DNA from: an uncultured Flavobacteriaceae bacterium
Lineage (GTDB): Bacteria; Bacteroidota; Bacteroidia; Flavobacteriales; Flavobacteriaceae
Direction of reading: 5' to 3'
Assembly (NCBI GenBank): GCA_947494565.1
Contig: CANLVG010000007.1
Span: 186,001-250,000, forward strand
Length of the DNA stretch: 64,000 nt
Position 1 is the stretch's first letter. Every line of letters starts with the position of its first letter. Below are positions 43,870 through 53,402 of the stretch, piece by piece. The position numbers were made by a program, and so were the translations under genes. A model generated the notes under the pieces. It searched no databases, was not told where the DNA came from, and saw only the letters and a list, made by a program, of their open reading frames with translations.

Positions 43870-45231
43870 ATGGAAATACTCAATACTATTCTAGCGAAGG
43901 CCAATGACTTTGCGAATTGGCCGATGTTTGTCTTGTTGATAGGGGGTGGACTTTTTCTGGCCTTTTATTCAAAATTGCTGCCGTACCGCTTCTTTGGTCA
44001 TGCCATTGCAATTGTCAGGGGAAAATATGACGATAAAAATGCGAAAGGTGATGTTAGTTCTCTACAAGCCCTATCAGCGGCGGTGGCTGCCACGGTAGGT
44101 TTGGGCAATATTTCAGGAGTGGCATTGGCAATTCATAGAGGTGGCCCGGGCGTTGTTTTTTGGATATGGATGACCGCCCTTATTGGCATGTGTATTAAAT
44201 TTTATTCCGGTAGTTTGTCCATTATGTTCCGCGGAGAAGATTCGGAGGGCAAGCTGCAGGGTGGACCAATGTTCTATATTACGCAAGGATTGGGTAAAAA
44301 ATGGAAACCCTTGGCCACATTTTTCTGTATAGCCGGCATGTTCGGATTTTTAGGGGTATTCACAGCAAATCAGTTTACCGAGACCTTTGTGAATGTCATC
44401 AAGCCATCCGAAACTTTTTTTCAGATGAGTGAGTTTAACTGGAAACTCACCATTGGTATAGTTCTCGCTATAATTACATCTTTCGTTATTTTCGGCGGGT
44501 TGTCAAAAATTGCAAAAGTTGCGACAGCTATAGTTCCGGCGATGGTCATGATTTATTTGGTGGCAGTAATTTTGGTCATGGTAATGAATTCATCGCAAGT
44601 GCTACCTTCGTTGAAACTGATTTTTTCAGAAGCTTGGAATTTTAATACTATCGTTACCGGAGGTTTTTGGGGCCTGGTCATCGTCGGGGTGAAAAGGGCG
44701 ATGTTCTCCAATGAGGCCGGTTTGGGTAGCGCCCCTATGTATCATGGACAATCAAAAAATGACGAGCCCATTCGTGAGGGGTTGGTTTCTATGCTGGGCC
44801 CTTTTATCGATACCATTCTGGTGTGTACATTTACAGCAATAGTAATAATCTTAAGTGGAGCATATTTAGAAGATACCGATGGCATTGTCATGACGTTAAG
44901 TGCTTTTAGAACTACATTATTCGGCTATGGAGATTATTTGTTAATGATTATCGTAGCGGCTTTTGCACTGTCCACCCTCTTTACGTATTCATACTATGGC
45001 GTCAAGTGTCTTTCTTTTTTGACCAACGCCAAAATTGGGAAATATTATAACCATTATTTCGTAATAACCATTGTTTTGGCTGCCGTGGTATCTTTGGATT
45101 TCGTTACCTATTTGATTGATTTATCCTATGCTTTAATGGTGATTCCGAATATGATAGCGGTATTGTTGCTGGCCCCTAAAGTCAATGTGGCTGCCAAGAC
45201 CTATTTTGCCAAATTGAAAAAGTCGTCTTGA
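43870..45231 (+). CDS. Sodium:alanine/glycine symporter (AGCS family)
   Basis: 453 residues from ATG 43870; the ORF opens 21 codons earlier at 43807 and either start is possible. Around ten membrane helices. The signature region GLGNISGVALAIHRGGPGVVFW and NEAGLGSAPMYHG are characteristic of AGCS transporters, which take up Ala or Gly with Na+. The length fits the family. It lies upstream of an unrelated lipoprotein gene, 42 bp away. Confidence 0.92.
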   Translation: MEILNTILAKANDFANWPMFVLLIGGGLFLAFYSKLLPYRFFGHAIAIVRGKYDDKNAKGDVSSLQALSAAVAATVGLGNISGVALAIHRGGPGVVFWIWMTALIGMCIKFYSGSLSIMFRGEDSEGKLQGGPMFYITQGLGKKWKPLATFFCIAGMFGFLGVFTANQFTETFVNVIKPSETFFQMSEFNWKLTIGIVLAIITSFVIFGGLSKIAKVATAIVPAMVMIYLVAVILVMVMNSSQVLPSLKLIFSEAWNFNTIVTGGFWGLVIVGVKRAMFSNEAGLGSAPMYHGQSKNDEPIREGLVSMLGPFIDTILVCTFTAIVIILSGAYLEDTDGIVMTLSAFRTTLFGYGDYLLMIIVAAFALSTLFTYSYYGVKCLSFLTNAKIGKYYNHYFVITIVLAAVVSLDFVTYLIDLSYALMVIPNMIAVLLLAPKVNVAAKTYFAKLKKSS

Positions 45232-45272
45232 TGACATTTTGTTTTCCTTTCGATATATAGGAAAACAACATC

Positions 45273-46061
45273 ATGGGAAAACCAAATTTGAAGCTTTTTA
45301 CAATACTGTGCATTACAGTGTTGATTTCTTGTACTAAAGACGATGGCCCTGAAACGAACGCTAATGATCTGCAAGCGGTCCAGGCCCAGTTTTGCAATAA
45401 CTTTCAAGGCCCGGCCGCCGCGTATTGGAACATGTCCAACGGTGTTTTCTTGCCCCTACCTGAATTTCCGATTATCAAGAACCCAGGCGGGCGTATTACG
45501 AACGACCAACAGCCCTTATTGAGTTTGTCCTATCCCGTAGGATATCGGGGTTTTCAGATCATAGACGCCCAGACCGCCACATTAGGATTGGATATTCTCA
45601 GAAACGATAACGCCGTTTTCTTCCGATGGGTTCCTGTTTCGACCTCTTTTGGGCTGACTGACTTTGATCAGATCATTGCGCGCGAGATCAATACCATGTT
45701 TGCCGTATTGGGCTATGATCCCAATAATGGTTTTGAGGCCGAATGTCGCCGAAGCGTAAATCAACCCTTCGAAGGATTATTGGTGAATTTTAACGCACGT
45801 CTGTTGCGCTTTGGAAATTTTACCGCCATTGTATGGGTACGTTCGATACTTGTACCGGGTCTGGGATCTGTTAATTCGGCCATCCAGATCGCTGCGGCAC
45901 CGACTGCCGAATTTGATGCACGTACCTTGGATACCTTTTTACCCTTCAATTTTCAATTGCACGTACGGCCCGATGGTGGTGGTTTTGTCGATAACGATGG
46001 CGATGGCTCCCCGGCACATTTAGACCCTGATGATAATGACCCCAACGTACGTGGAACATAG
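45273..46061 (+). CDS. Hypothetical lipoprotein with Ca-binding-like tail
   Basis: 262 residues. Lipobox LISC near residue 20 (VLISCTKDDG). The body carries no domain I can name. The last 20 residues (DNDGDGSPAHLDPDDNDPN) have the Asp-rich pattern of thrombospondin type 3/EF-like calcium loops. Last gene before a strong terminator. Confidence 0.7.
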   Translation: MGKPNLKLFTILCITVLISCTKDDGPETNANDLQAVQAQFCNNFQGPAAAYWNMSNGVFLPLPEFPIIKNPGGRITNDQQPLLSLSYPVGYRGFQIIDAQTATLGLDILRNDNAVFFRWVPVSTSFGLTDFDQIIAREINTMFAVLGYDPNNGFEAECRRSVNQPFEGLLVNFNARLLRFGNFTAIVWVRSILVPGLGSVNSAIQIAAAPTAEFDARTLDTFLPFNFQLHVRPDGGGFVDNDGDGSPAHLDPDDNDPNVRGT

Positions 46062-46088
46062 TCTGAGTTAGTAGTTAGTTGCAGTTGC

Positions 46089-46121
46089 AAAGGCCTCCCT
46101 TTAACCAGTGGAGGCCTTTTT
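46089..46121 (+). terminator. Terminator after the lipoprotein gene
   Basis: Stem AAAGGCCTCC / GGAGGCCTTT with a 12-base loop, followed by TT. The hairpin overlaps the 3' end of the convergent CHAT gene. Confidence 0.85.
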
Positions 46122-49100
46122 GTTATAGAACAAAAGACCTATAACTGAAACTAGGGCCAGAGCTCCTAACCACCAGAACCAATTGCCCGAACTTGACAAT
46201 TCAATCGGTGCGGTATCTCCCATTAGTATAAGTCCTGCCCAATATTGTGGGTGTAACGTTCTGCCTTCGGCGACGGCCAAATAATCGAGCTTGGCTTTAC
46301 GAAGGGCTTCATCCTTGGGTAGTCCCTCTTCCAAATAGTTGTAGAAAAACGTCAAGATTTCTGTACTTGATTGCTCATCGATCTGCCAAAGGCTGGTCAA
46401 AATACTCTCGCTACCCGCATAGTTGAAGGCATGGGCCAATGAAATCATTCCCTCTCCCGGTTGATAGGTGGGTTTCCCAGTTTCGCAAGCGGTCAAAATC
46501 GCCAAATTTGAATTCAGATTCTGATTGTAGATTTCATAGGTATATAGATAGTTGTCATTGATATTCGTCGAATCCGAGACGTTTTTTGCAAAGACCAAAC
46601 GTGAAAGTTCGGGACTGATATTATTCGATTCCGCATGGGTGCCAATATGGATGATTTTGTGTTCTTTGGCCTTTTCGGTGAATAGTTGTTTTGAAGCTTT
46701 TACATTGAGAAATGAGGTACCATCGTATTTTTTTGAAAATCGTTCGGCAATCTCTGAAATAAAGGGTTGAGGGAGTAATGTCAGGTATGTTTTGTCTAAA
46801 TCTATAGAGTCGGAAATGGCCAAGGCGTACTCGTTTTTCATTCGCTTGTCAAATGCAGGGGCGAATGCGATAAAATCATTTTCATAGCGAACGGGAGCTC
46901 TTTTTTCATCCAATAACAACAGACTGTAGTTGTACGAAATAGAATATGTTGCCATCAAACTTTGTTGGGCCAAAGTTTCGAAGGAGCTTACCTCTTCAGG
47001 GCTGAGTAATTCAAAGCTGAGATTGAACAATTCCCTATCTGGAAATATGAGAAGTTTGTTTGTTGAAATATAGGGTTCTAACGGTTTCCAGAGTTGGTTG
47101 TATAAGTGATTGGAAGCTCTAGAAAAAATGGAGAGGTTTTGATTGAGATCTGATAGCTCATCAATTTTACGGCTAAGATTTTCCGCGGAAAGTGGCACTA
47201 GTTTTTCCAACTTGGAATCTGCCACATAAGCATAAAGTCGTTCGGAAATAAAAAGAAATCGAATTAAAGTGGTGTTTTTCGGGATTTGCTCTTTCAAATT
47301 AGCAAGCGGAATGGATATGGTAGCGTATCGCATTTCATAGTACTTGGGATGCGATATTTTTAACGAATCTAGAAAAAGATTCCATGTATGGATGTTTTTT
47401 AAATAAGTGGTGTCATTATCGATTTTGGCATTCACTTTTTCACGAAGATAGTTTTCGCGTTGTGCGATTTCCTTCCCAATATGAAATGATGATGTGTTTT
47501 GCGATAGATGTAACCGAGAACGAATTTTGGTGTAAATCGATGACTCGTGAAAAGTGAGAATGTTTTTTAAATAATTCGAATTTGGGTTTAGCTGGTGTAA
47601 CTCAAGATTGATTTTCTTGCCAAAATCAAAGACGTTCTCATGGTCTTGAATAAGACTGCCAACATCATTTTGATTGATACGCAAAGCTTTGCTTTGCTCT
47701 AACATGCGAATTGCTTTGTCCAATTGTTTGGAGAGTTTTTTGAGCGATGTCTCGTTTTGTTCGTCGTTCAAGAAGTATATCGCCTTGGTATTCATCGCGA
47801 TCATTTGCGCTTTGAACATATTCGCTACGGCATTGGAAGTATCTTGGTCTAAAAAATCTTGTGTAGCCGTTTCGACATAGGCGTAATCTTTTAAAATATC
47901 ACCTACTTTGGCTTTTGTATATAGTACGGCATCTACGAGCCTACCACTTTCCGAGGCACCTGTATGGGCATTTTCCAATATGCGAATGGCGTCATGTCCT
48001 TTTTCAATGTGCGCATAACTAAGCGCAAGGTTCATCATACCGAACAGCCGATCACTGCTAAATGCTTTTTCCTGTGCTTGGCGATGAAATTCATCGCCAA
48101 GGGTATAGTATTTTGCCGCCTCGGCATAGTTCTTTTTGCCGTAAAGGGCCCCTCCTAAGATGGTAAAAAGATTGGCTTTTAATAAGGCGTTTTCCCCTTC
48201 CATTTGGGCAAGTGAGGCTTCCGCTTCCTTACAGAGGGCTATAGCGGATTCAAAATCTTTGTTCAAGTTTTTTGCTTCCGCTAAGAGGGTGATGGCGGAA
48301 AAATACTCCAATAAATGCGGTTCAAAAGTGGCCTTTGCATGATTATAGGCCAAGTTGGATATCCTCTCGCACATCGCATAGTCCCCGGTCTGCTCATATA
48401 AAGAGACCAGATTGCGGTAAGCCAACGATAAGTTGCGTTGCGAACGATAGCGTAGCGGATGTTTTTTTTCGGTCCTTAAGAACTTGTTGTTTAAATGAAT
48501 ACAGTCTACTGCGAGGGTCATGGCCTCTTCATATTTGTTTTGACTCTGCTTTAAAAGCACCATATTCGCCTTGACGGCCGCAGGAAAATACAATTGGTTT
48601 TCACTGTTGCTTTCCATGACGTCTATTTTAAGGAGCGCTTGATTATAGTAAAAAAGTGCACTATCGGGTTTTGATGTGAGGTACATCAGTGCTCCCATAT
48701 AATTTAAAACACGTGGTGCGATCTTGAATTTCATTTCTGGGTTCGCCTGTAACTTTTGATGGGCTTTTCTAGTGTTTTCTTCGAACGTAACAATGTTTCC
48801 CGAACGTAATCCGTACTCTCCTAAGTAATACAAAACTTCGGTCAGCATTTCTTGATTGTTTAGGGGTACCGCATATGACTTGGCGATGCTGGCGATTTCA
48901 AACGCTTTGTTGGCATTTCCCTTTTCATTATAAAGCTTTGATATGGCCAGATGGGAATGAAATAGTGCTTCTTTGGAACGGGATTTCAGTTTAATTTCTT
49001 GAAACACATCCAGAGCTCTCGGAAACGATTTTTGAGGGTGGGTCGTGAGTTCGATTTTGCCCAACCAATAGACCACTTTTGCAAGTGCATTATAATCGTT

Positions 49101-49277
49101 CCGCAATTTTGCCTGCGCTATTCGTGCATCAATCCGCATTTGGGCCTTTTGAATACTGTCTTGAATGACAAGTTGACTGATTTCACTGTTGAATTGGGTA
49201 GCTTCGTTTTGAGCATTTCCCACAAGGTGAAAACCCACAAGGAAGAAAACAAATACTATTTTAAATACCCTGTACAT
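46101..49277 (-). CDS. TPR-CHAT protease with C-terminal membrane anchor
   Basis: 1058 residues. Signal peptide at 1-22, TPR array about 30-480, helical linker, then a CHAT domain (about 740-1020). Its caspase-type dyad is visible: His in IIHIGTHAESN (near 880) and Cys in LTACETGKP (near 929). Downstream SLAHAFNYAGSESILTSLW and LHPQYWAGLILMGD are also typical. The last 30 residues hold a membrane helix (WFWWLGALALVSVIGLLFY). The active site is therefore probably periplasmic. It overlaps the start of the regulator gene by 1 bp and belongs to a sigma/anti-sigma operon. Substrate unknown. Confidence 0.9.
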   Translation of the reverse strand: MYRVFKIVFVFFLVGFHLVGNAQNEATQFNSEISQLVIQDSIQKAQMRIDARIAQAKLRNDYNALAKVVYWLGKIELTTHPQKSFPRALDVFQEIKLKSRSKEALFHSHLAISKLYNEKGNANKAFEIASIAKSYAVPLNNQEMLTEVLYYLGEYGLRSGNIVTFEENTRKAHQKLQANPEMKFKIAPRVLNYMGALMYLTSKPDSALFYYNQALLKIDVMESNSENQLYFPAAVKANMVLLKQSQNKYEEAMTLAVDCIHLNNKFLRTEKKHPLRYRSQRNLSLAYRNLVSLYEQTGDYAMCERISNLAYNHAKATFEPHLLEYFSAITLLAEAKNLNKDFESAIALCKEAEASLAQMEGENALLKANLFTILGGALYGKKNYAEAAKYYTLGDEFHRQAQEKAFSSDRLFGMMNLALSYAHIEKGHDAIRILENAHTGASESGRLVDAVLYTKAKVGDILKDYAYVETATQDFLDQDTSNAVANMFKAQMIAMNTKAIYFLNDEQNETSLKKLSKQLDKAIRMLEQSKALRINQNDVGSLIQDHENVFDFGKKINLELHQLNPNSNYLKNILTFHESSIYTKIRSRLHLSQNTSSFHIGKEIAQRENYLREKVNAKIDNDTTYLKNIHTWNLFLDSLKISHPKYYEMRYATISIPLANLKEQIPKNTTLIRFLFISERLYAYVADSKLEKLVPLSAENLSRKIDELSDLNQNLSIFSRASNHLYNQLWKPLEPYISTNKLLIFPDRELFNLSFELLSPEEVSSFETLAQQSLMATYSISYNYSLLLLDEKRAPVRYENDFIAFAPAFDKRMKNEYALAISDSIDLDKTYLTLLPQPFISEIAERFSKKYDGTSFLNVKASKQLFTEKAKEHKIIHIGTHAESNNISPELSRLVFAKNVSDSTNINDNYLYTYEIYNQNLNSNLAILTACETGKPTYQPGEGMISLAHAFNYAGSESILTSLWQIDEQSSTEILTFFYNYLEEGLPKDEALRKAKLDYLAVAEGRTLHPQYWAGLILMGDTAPIELSSSGNWFWWLGALALVSVIGLLFYNKKASTG

Positions 49278-50026
49278 TATTGATTTTGAAGTAGCGTTTG
49301 AGAGAGCTCTTTGGCTTTCTTGAGGTCACTTGACTCCAAGAAGTCAATTGCTTTTTTTCGATTCCCTGATTTCAAATGAATCAAACCCAAGTAGTAATAG
49401 GCTTCCATTTCAAAATGGGTGCCTTTTGTTTGGATGGTATTTTCGAAAAAGGGAGTGGCTGTATTCGTGCTTCTATTGCCCAAGTGGGCCGAGCCCATAA
49501 AATAATTCAACGTATCGTTTGTAGGTTTTTTTTCAAGCAATTTTCCCCATTTCTCGATGGCAATATCGTAATGGCCTTGTTTGTAATCTACCATGGCCTC
49601 ATAAAATTCGTAGTTGTCATTCGAGCCCATTACGGTAGGTAAACCGGGGTCTTGTGTATAGTAATCATCGAATAGTCGCTCGTTAGGGTCGGCGCGATTG
49701 AAAAACCAAAAACCGCCTACGGACAGTAAAAGGAGTACAGTAGCAGCAATACGGAAATTGAACTTTCTTTCGGGACCGTTCAGCTGCCGTACGGGAACGC
49801 CATCCTCATCCATGTTCTGATGAAATTCTTGGAGTTTGGCACGCATTCCGGCTTCTTCTACGGTGTGAAATAGTGCTTTGAACGTATCGAATTCGTTTTG
49901 AAGACCCTGGTCTTCGATCATCTTGGTCTCAAAAGACCCTCTTTCTTCAACGGTCATTTGCCCAAGAAGATAGCGCTCAAACAATTCTTGTCGTTCTTCT
50001 GATATGTATTTGGGGTACTTATCCAT
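49277..50026 (-). CDS. Anti-sigma-like membrane protein with TPR-like domain
   Basis: 249 residues. The N-terminal part (YPKYISEERQELFERYLLGQMTVEER) resembles zinc-less anti-sigma domains. One membrane helix near 91-108 (IAATVLLLLSVGGFWFF). The periplasmic part has TPR-like repeats (YKQGHYDIAIEKWGKLLEKKP, YYYLGLIHLKSGNRKKAIDFL). It overlaps the sigma gene by 8 bp and the CHAT gene by 1 bp. It probably holds the ECF sigma factor and senses something through its TPR part. Confidence 0.78.
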   Translation of the reverse strand: MDKYPKYISEERQELFERYLLGQMTVEERGSFETKMIEDQGLQNEFDTFKALFHTVEEAGMRAKLQEFHQNMDEDGVPVRQLNGPERKFNFRIAATVLLLLSVGGFWFFNRADPNERLFDDYYTQDPGLPTVMGSNDNYEFYEAMVDYKQGHYDIAIEKWGKLLEKKPTNDTLNYFMGSAHLGNRSTNTATPFFENTIQTKGTHFEMEAYYYLGLIHLKSGNRKKAIDFLESSDLKKAKELSQTLLQNQ

Positions 50027-50591
50027 TATTTTTTATTTCCAAGGTCAACTTCCGCAACTTTTCCATACAGCGGTACTTTTGATTTCTTGCAGAGGCCGAA
50101 GCCAAATTCAACGTTCGTGCGATAGCATCCATTGACTTTCGTTCAAAATAGAACAGGTTCAATAGTACTTTACAATTTTCACCCAATTGCGCCAAGGCTT
50201 GTTGCATTGCCTTTCTTTTGGTTTCTTCTTCGCTTTCATCCAATCCGCTAGTGTCATCTGCAGTAACGGATTTCAGTAGGTCAGGGCCCGACTTCTTTTT
50301 TTTGTATTCGGCCGAGCGCAGGTAGTCCGTCCATTTATTTTGGGCTATACGATACAAATAGGCTTCTACATTGGAATCTTCGGCCAATTTGTTGGCCTTG
50401 ATGTTTTTCCAACACGCGATAAAAGCATCTTGAAAAATATCTTTTGCCTGGGTTTCATTGCCATTATTCTTTAAAACATAAATCTTTATTTTAGGAAATA
50501 CACGCACATAAATTCCCTCTAAAACGTTGGTATTGTTTTTTCGAAAACCCTGAACGAGCTGCTGGTTGGTCTGTTCTTGTGTATTCCCCAT
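50019..50591 (-). CDS. ECF RNA polymerase sigma factor
   Basis: 190 residues with sigma-70 region 2 (about 25-95: DIFQDAFIACWKNIKANK, AYLYRIAQNKWTDYLRS) and region 4 (about 125-180: ALAQLGENCKVLLNLFYFERKSMDAIARTL). It leads the operon with the anti-sigma/TPR protein and the CHAT protease, and probably controls that operon. No match to the TAnnTTTG promoter was found upstream; the gene may be self-activated. Confidence 0.93.
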   Translation of the reverse strand: MGNTQEQTNQQLVQGFRKNNTNVLEGIYVRVFPKIKIYVLKNNGNETQAKDIFQDAFIACWKNIKANKLAEDSNVEAYLYRIAQNKWTDYLRSAEYKKKKSGPDLLKSVTADDTSGLDESEEETKRKAMQQALAQLGENCKVLLNLFYFERKSMDAIARTLNLASASARNQKYRCMEKLRKLTLEIKNNG

Positions 50592-50681
50592 ACTCTTGAA
50601 AGTACAGGGAATTTACAGATTTTCATTCGGTTATAAAATTTTCTCTATCTAACTCCTTTTTATGTCGATTAAATTCATCAT

Positions 50682-52919
50682 TTAATTAAAAATGGGAGTA
50701 ATCTCTATGGTTACCGGCTCTATGGTTACTGAATTCACGAATTCTTGGGCCTTGGCTTCAGCTTGCCCCTCATTACAGCTGTTGAAAATTCGAATACTGC
50801 CTACACCCGTGGTAAAGCTCAAAAGTCCGTCACCGAGGTCTCCTACATTCAATGTGATTTCATCGTTCACCAGTCCATTGCTTCGGGTAATGATTCCTTT
50901 ATATCCTATGGCACCATCGACCGCTTCGAATGCGGCTCGGTATGGTACAGGGCTGAACGCTTGAAAACCGATATCATTGGGACAGGTCGAATCGGGGATT
51001 TCCCTGAAATTGGGCTGCCTTTCAAAGGGGACTGTAAATGATTCACAGGTTTTGATATTGTTGACGGTCATTTTGTCGCGCCCTGCTTCGGTAAGTACCC
51101 CTGTCATTTTGTTTCTGAAATATAGCACTACCGTGACGGTCTCGGGGTTGTTACCGTTTCCTAAATCAGATTCCAAAGCAGTACTGATATACGAAACAAA
51201 GTTGTTTTTTGAGACGATGGATACTCCAAAATTATTGGCGTCATCCCCAATATCCTGAACTCTTCCTCCGAATTTGTTGCTAGTACTCCAATGAAATTCG
51301 AATTCTTCGACTTCTGGGTCGAAATCGGTAATAACGGTTACCCGCAGTTCTGTGGCCTCTCCTAGGCATAGTTCGACATTATCTTGTTGCATTTCAACCA
51401 CAGCATCAATTGATTTTACCGACCAGCTTTCAAAGTTAAAGGCTTCGGTACGCAGATTGCCAAAGTTCGCTCGGGTGTTGGTCGCCTTGATATTTTGGTC
51501 TATCGTAAGCAAGATGACCTTTGTTCTGTCCAATCCGGTTTCGATAAGTTCTTGACTCTGAATGAATGTGTTTGGGAATTCCCCGTTTCCGGAAAGCGTC
51601 TGGTATACTTCCTGGAGCAGGTTCCTTAGATCGTTGCTAAGCCTGATATCATCATAGAGTGCCGGTAAGAATAGTTTGGTGGCTTCCTTGAATTCATTTT
51701 GGATGACCCGCTGCATTACATCGGGATATTGCTCTAAAACGGGAAGAACACTATTGACCAGCGCAGTTTCCTTAGTACTCCCGAAAGGAGGCAACAGCGA
51801 TTTGTTTCCACCGACATCGAGTAAGGTCGGAAGGAAGTAGTCAAGTATATAGGTCTTTTTGGTCAAATCGGTATAGATGCGCAATTCTTCTGCCGTCATG
51901 TTCCTTGCGTCTGCACGATCAAGGCCCGAGCCGATAAGAACTACCTCGTATTCAGCTACGAACTCGGTTGCCGGGTTTACCGGAAGTAAGATCGGCCCGG
52001 AGTCGGAGGCATTGTCAATTGATGCCTGTTGTGTGCTGATTTGTGCTAGTGGACTGCCAACTTCCAATTCGGCAATTTGATTTAACTTACCGGTTTCCAA
52101 TTCAAAATTCCCCACCGGATTGTCCAAATAATTCGCGATGTCCATGACATTGCCATTTCGGTCCGTAACGGATTTTTTATAGATAACAACTTCTGACCGG
52201 CGTGGAAGGGCGTTTTGAAGTCTGATATGTGTAGAGTCCACACTGGAGAGGGTAACACCACTTTTCGTGGCGTCATCCTTGAAGAATATCCTGGCTGATG
52301 ACAGATTCGTATCCGTTTTTTTAGCTGTGATTTGGCTGACTGTCGTTTCGAGTGCCGAAGTATACGTTCCGGCGCTATACATCATGGGGTCTTGTACAAA
52401 AAGATCCGTGATGCCGCTTACAAGACTGCTAAAACTGGGTAGTTTTCGCACATTGTCCAGAAAGGCCTTTTTTCCGCTTTCCGGAAGTAGGTAATAATCA
52501 AGGGCATAGTACAGCATTACTTCGGCCGTGGTCTCTAGGTTCAACTCTTTGCGATTGTCGGAGAGAAATCCGGCCAACAACACATTGTTCGAATCGTCAA
52601 GAAGGTACCCAAGTTCATAACTACCCGTGTTTATGGGAACTTCCGTAGCGACACCGTTTGTCAATGTAATCGTTTTTCCTAACGATTGGAAGGTGGTCGA
52701 CATGAGGTTGACGTCGCTCTCGGCCGGAAGGCTCACCACCACATCTGCCATCTGAAATCCTCCTGTTGTAGGTGTTTCTGGTTCATCTGGATTCTCCGGG
52801 TCTTTTGGTTCTTCTTTTTGAACGGGGTCGACCACGGTATCGATGGGGTCATCCGAACTGCAACCAAAGGGGAGAACCCATAAAATCAATAAGGTTAAAA
52901 TGTATGTTGTGCGTTTCAT
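50682..52919 (-). CDS. Large hypothetical lipoprotein
   Basis: 745 residues from ATG 52919, which gives a lipoprotein signal (MKRTTYILTLLILWVLPFGCSS). An acidic Pro/Glu-rich linker follows, then long helical and beta stretches with no recognised domain. The N-terminal part of the mature protein (PAESDVNLMSTTFQSLGKTITL) may be a small Ig-like fold. It lies upstream of the ECF-sigma operon in the same direction (90 bp gap). Function unknown. Confidence 0.7.
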   Translation of the reverse strand: MKRTTYILTLLILWVLPFGCSSDDPIDTVVDPVQKEEPKDPENPDEPETPTTGGFQMADVVVSLPAESDVNLMSTTFQSLGKTITLTNGVATEVPINTGSYELGYLLDDSNNVLLAGFLSDNRKELNLETTAEVMLYYALDYYLLPESGKKAFLDNVRKLPSFSSLVSGITDLFVQDPMMYSAGTYTSALETTVSQITAKKTDTNLSSARIFFKDDATKSGVTLSSVDSTHIRLQNALPRRSEVVIYKKSVTDRNGNVMDIANYLDNPVGNFELETGKLNQIAELEVGSPLAQISTQQASIDNASDSGPILLPVNPATEFVAEYEVVLIGSGLDRADARNMTAEELRIYTDLTKKTYILDYFLPTLLDVGGNKSLLPPFGSTKETALVNSVLPVLEQYPDVMQRVIQNEFKEATKLFLPALYDDIRLSNDLRNLLQEVYQTLSGNGEFPNTFIQSQELIETGLDRTKVILLTIDQNIKATNTRANFGNLRTEAFNFESWSVKSIDAVVEMQQDNVELCLGEATELRVTVITDFDPEVEEFEFHWSTSNKFGGRVQDIGDDANNFGVSIVSKNNFVSYISTALESDLGNGNNPETVTVVLYFRNKMTGVLTEAGRDKMTVNNIKTCESFTVPFERQPNFREIPDSTCPNDIGFQAFSPVPYRAAFEAVDGAIGYKGIITRSNGLVNDEITLNVGDLGDGLLSFTTGVGSIRIFNSCNEGQAEAKAQEFVNSVTIEPVTIEITPIFN

Positions 52920-52960
52920 AGTGTGTTTTTTGTTGATTATTTCCAATAGGCTTCAAGCTA

Positions 52961-53341
52961 TCAGTTTCTATTTCCTTCCCAGGTTCCTGAAATCTGATCC
53001 GCAGAGTTTTCCCATTCCCCGGAACCCGTATTCTCTGTGAAGGTGCCCGTATAGGTTGCCCCATTTGCAGCAGAACCAGCGGTGGCCCTAAAGTCACCAC
53101 TGGTATCTACCTTGCCGTTTATATCTAAAAACCCTTGGAGGTTCGCTGAAAATACTTCTCCGGAAACGGAACCGCTGTTACTGATGGTAATAGACCATGT
53201 TCCGCTGTCGCCGCCAGAAAAGGTGCCTGACCATTCTCCGGCAAAAGGTACGTTTATGACTTCATCGTTATCATTCGAACATGCGGTTACGAGCATGCTC
53301 ATGACTATGAAAATGGAAAGTTTGATTGCTGTTTTCTTCAT
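52961..53341 (-). CDS. Small lipoprotein
   Basis: 126 residues. Lipobox TACS near residue 21. The mature part is a small all-beta domain (GEWSGTFSGGDSGTWSITIS, YTGTFTENTGSGEWE), of a kind common in Bacteroidota surface lipoproteins. Its leader shares AACAGATACT directly before the ATG with the gene at 54575. Confidence 0.72.
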   Translation of the reverse strand: MKKTAIKLSIFIVMSMLVTACSNDNDEVINVPFAGEWSGTFSGGDSGTWSITISNSGSVSGEVFSANLQGFLDINGKVDTSGDFRATAGSAANGATYTGTFTENTGSGEWENSADQISGTWEGNRN

Positions 53342-53402
53342 AAGTATCTGTTATTTTAAGTGGTACGCTTTAGCTTCAATTGTGATGGTTGGTTCTTCTT
53401 TT

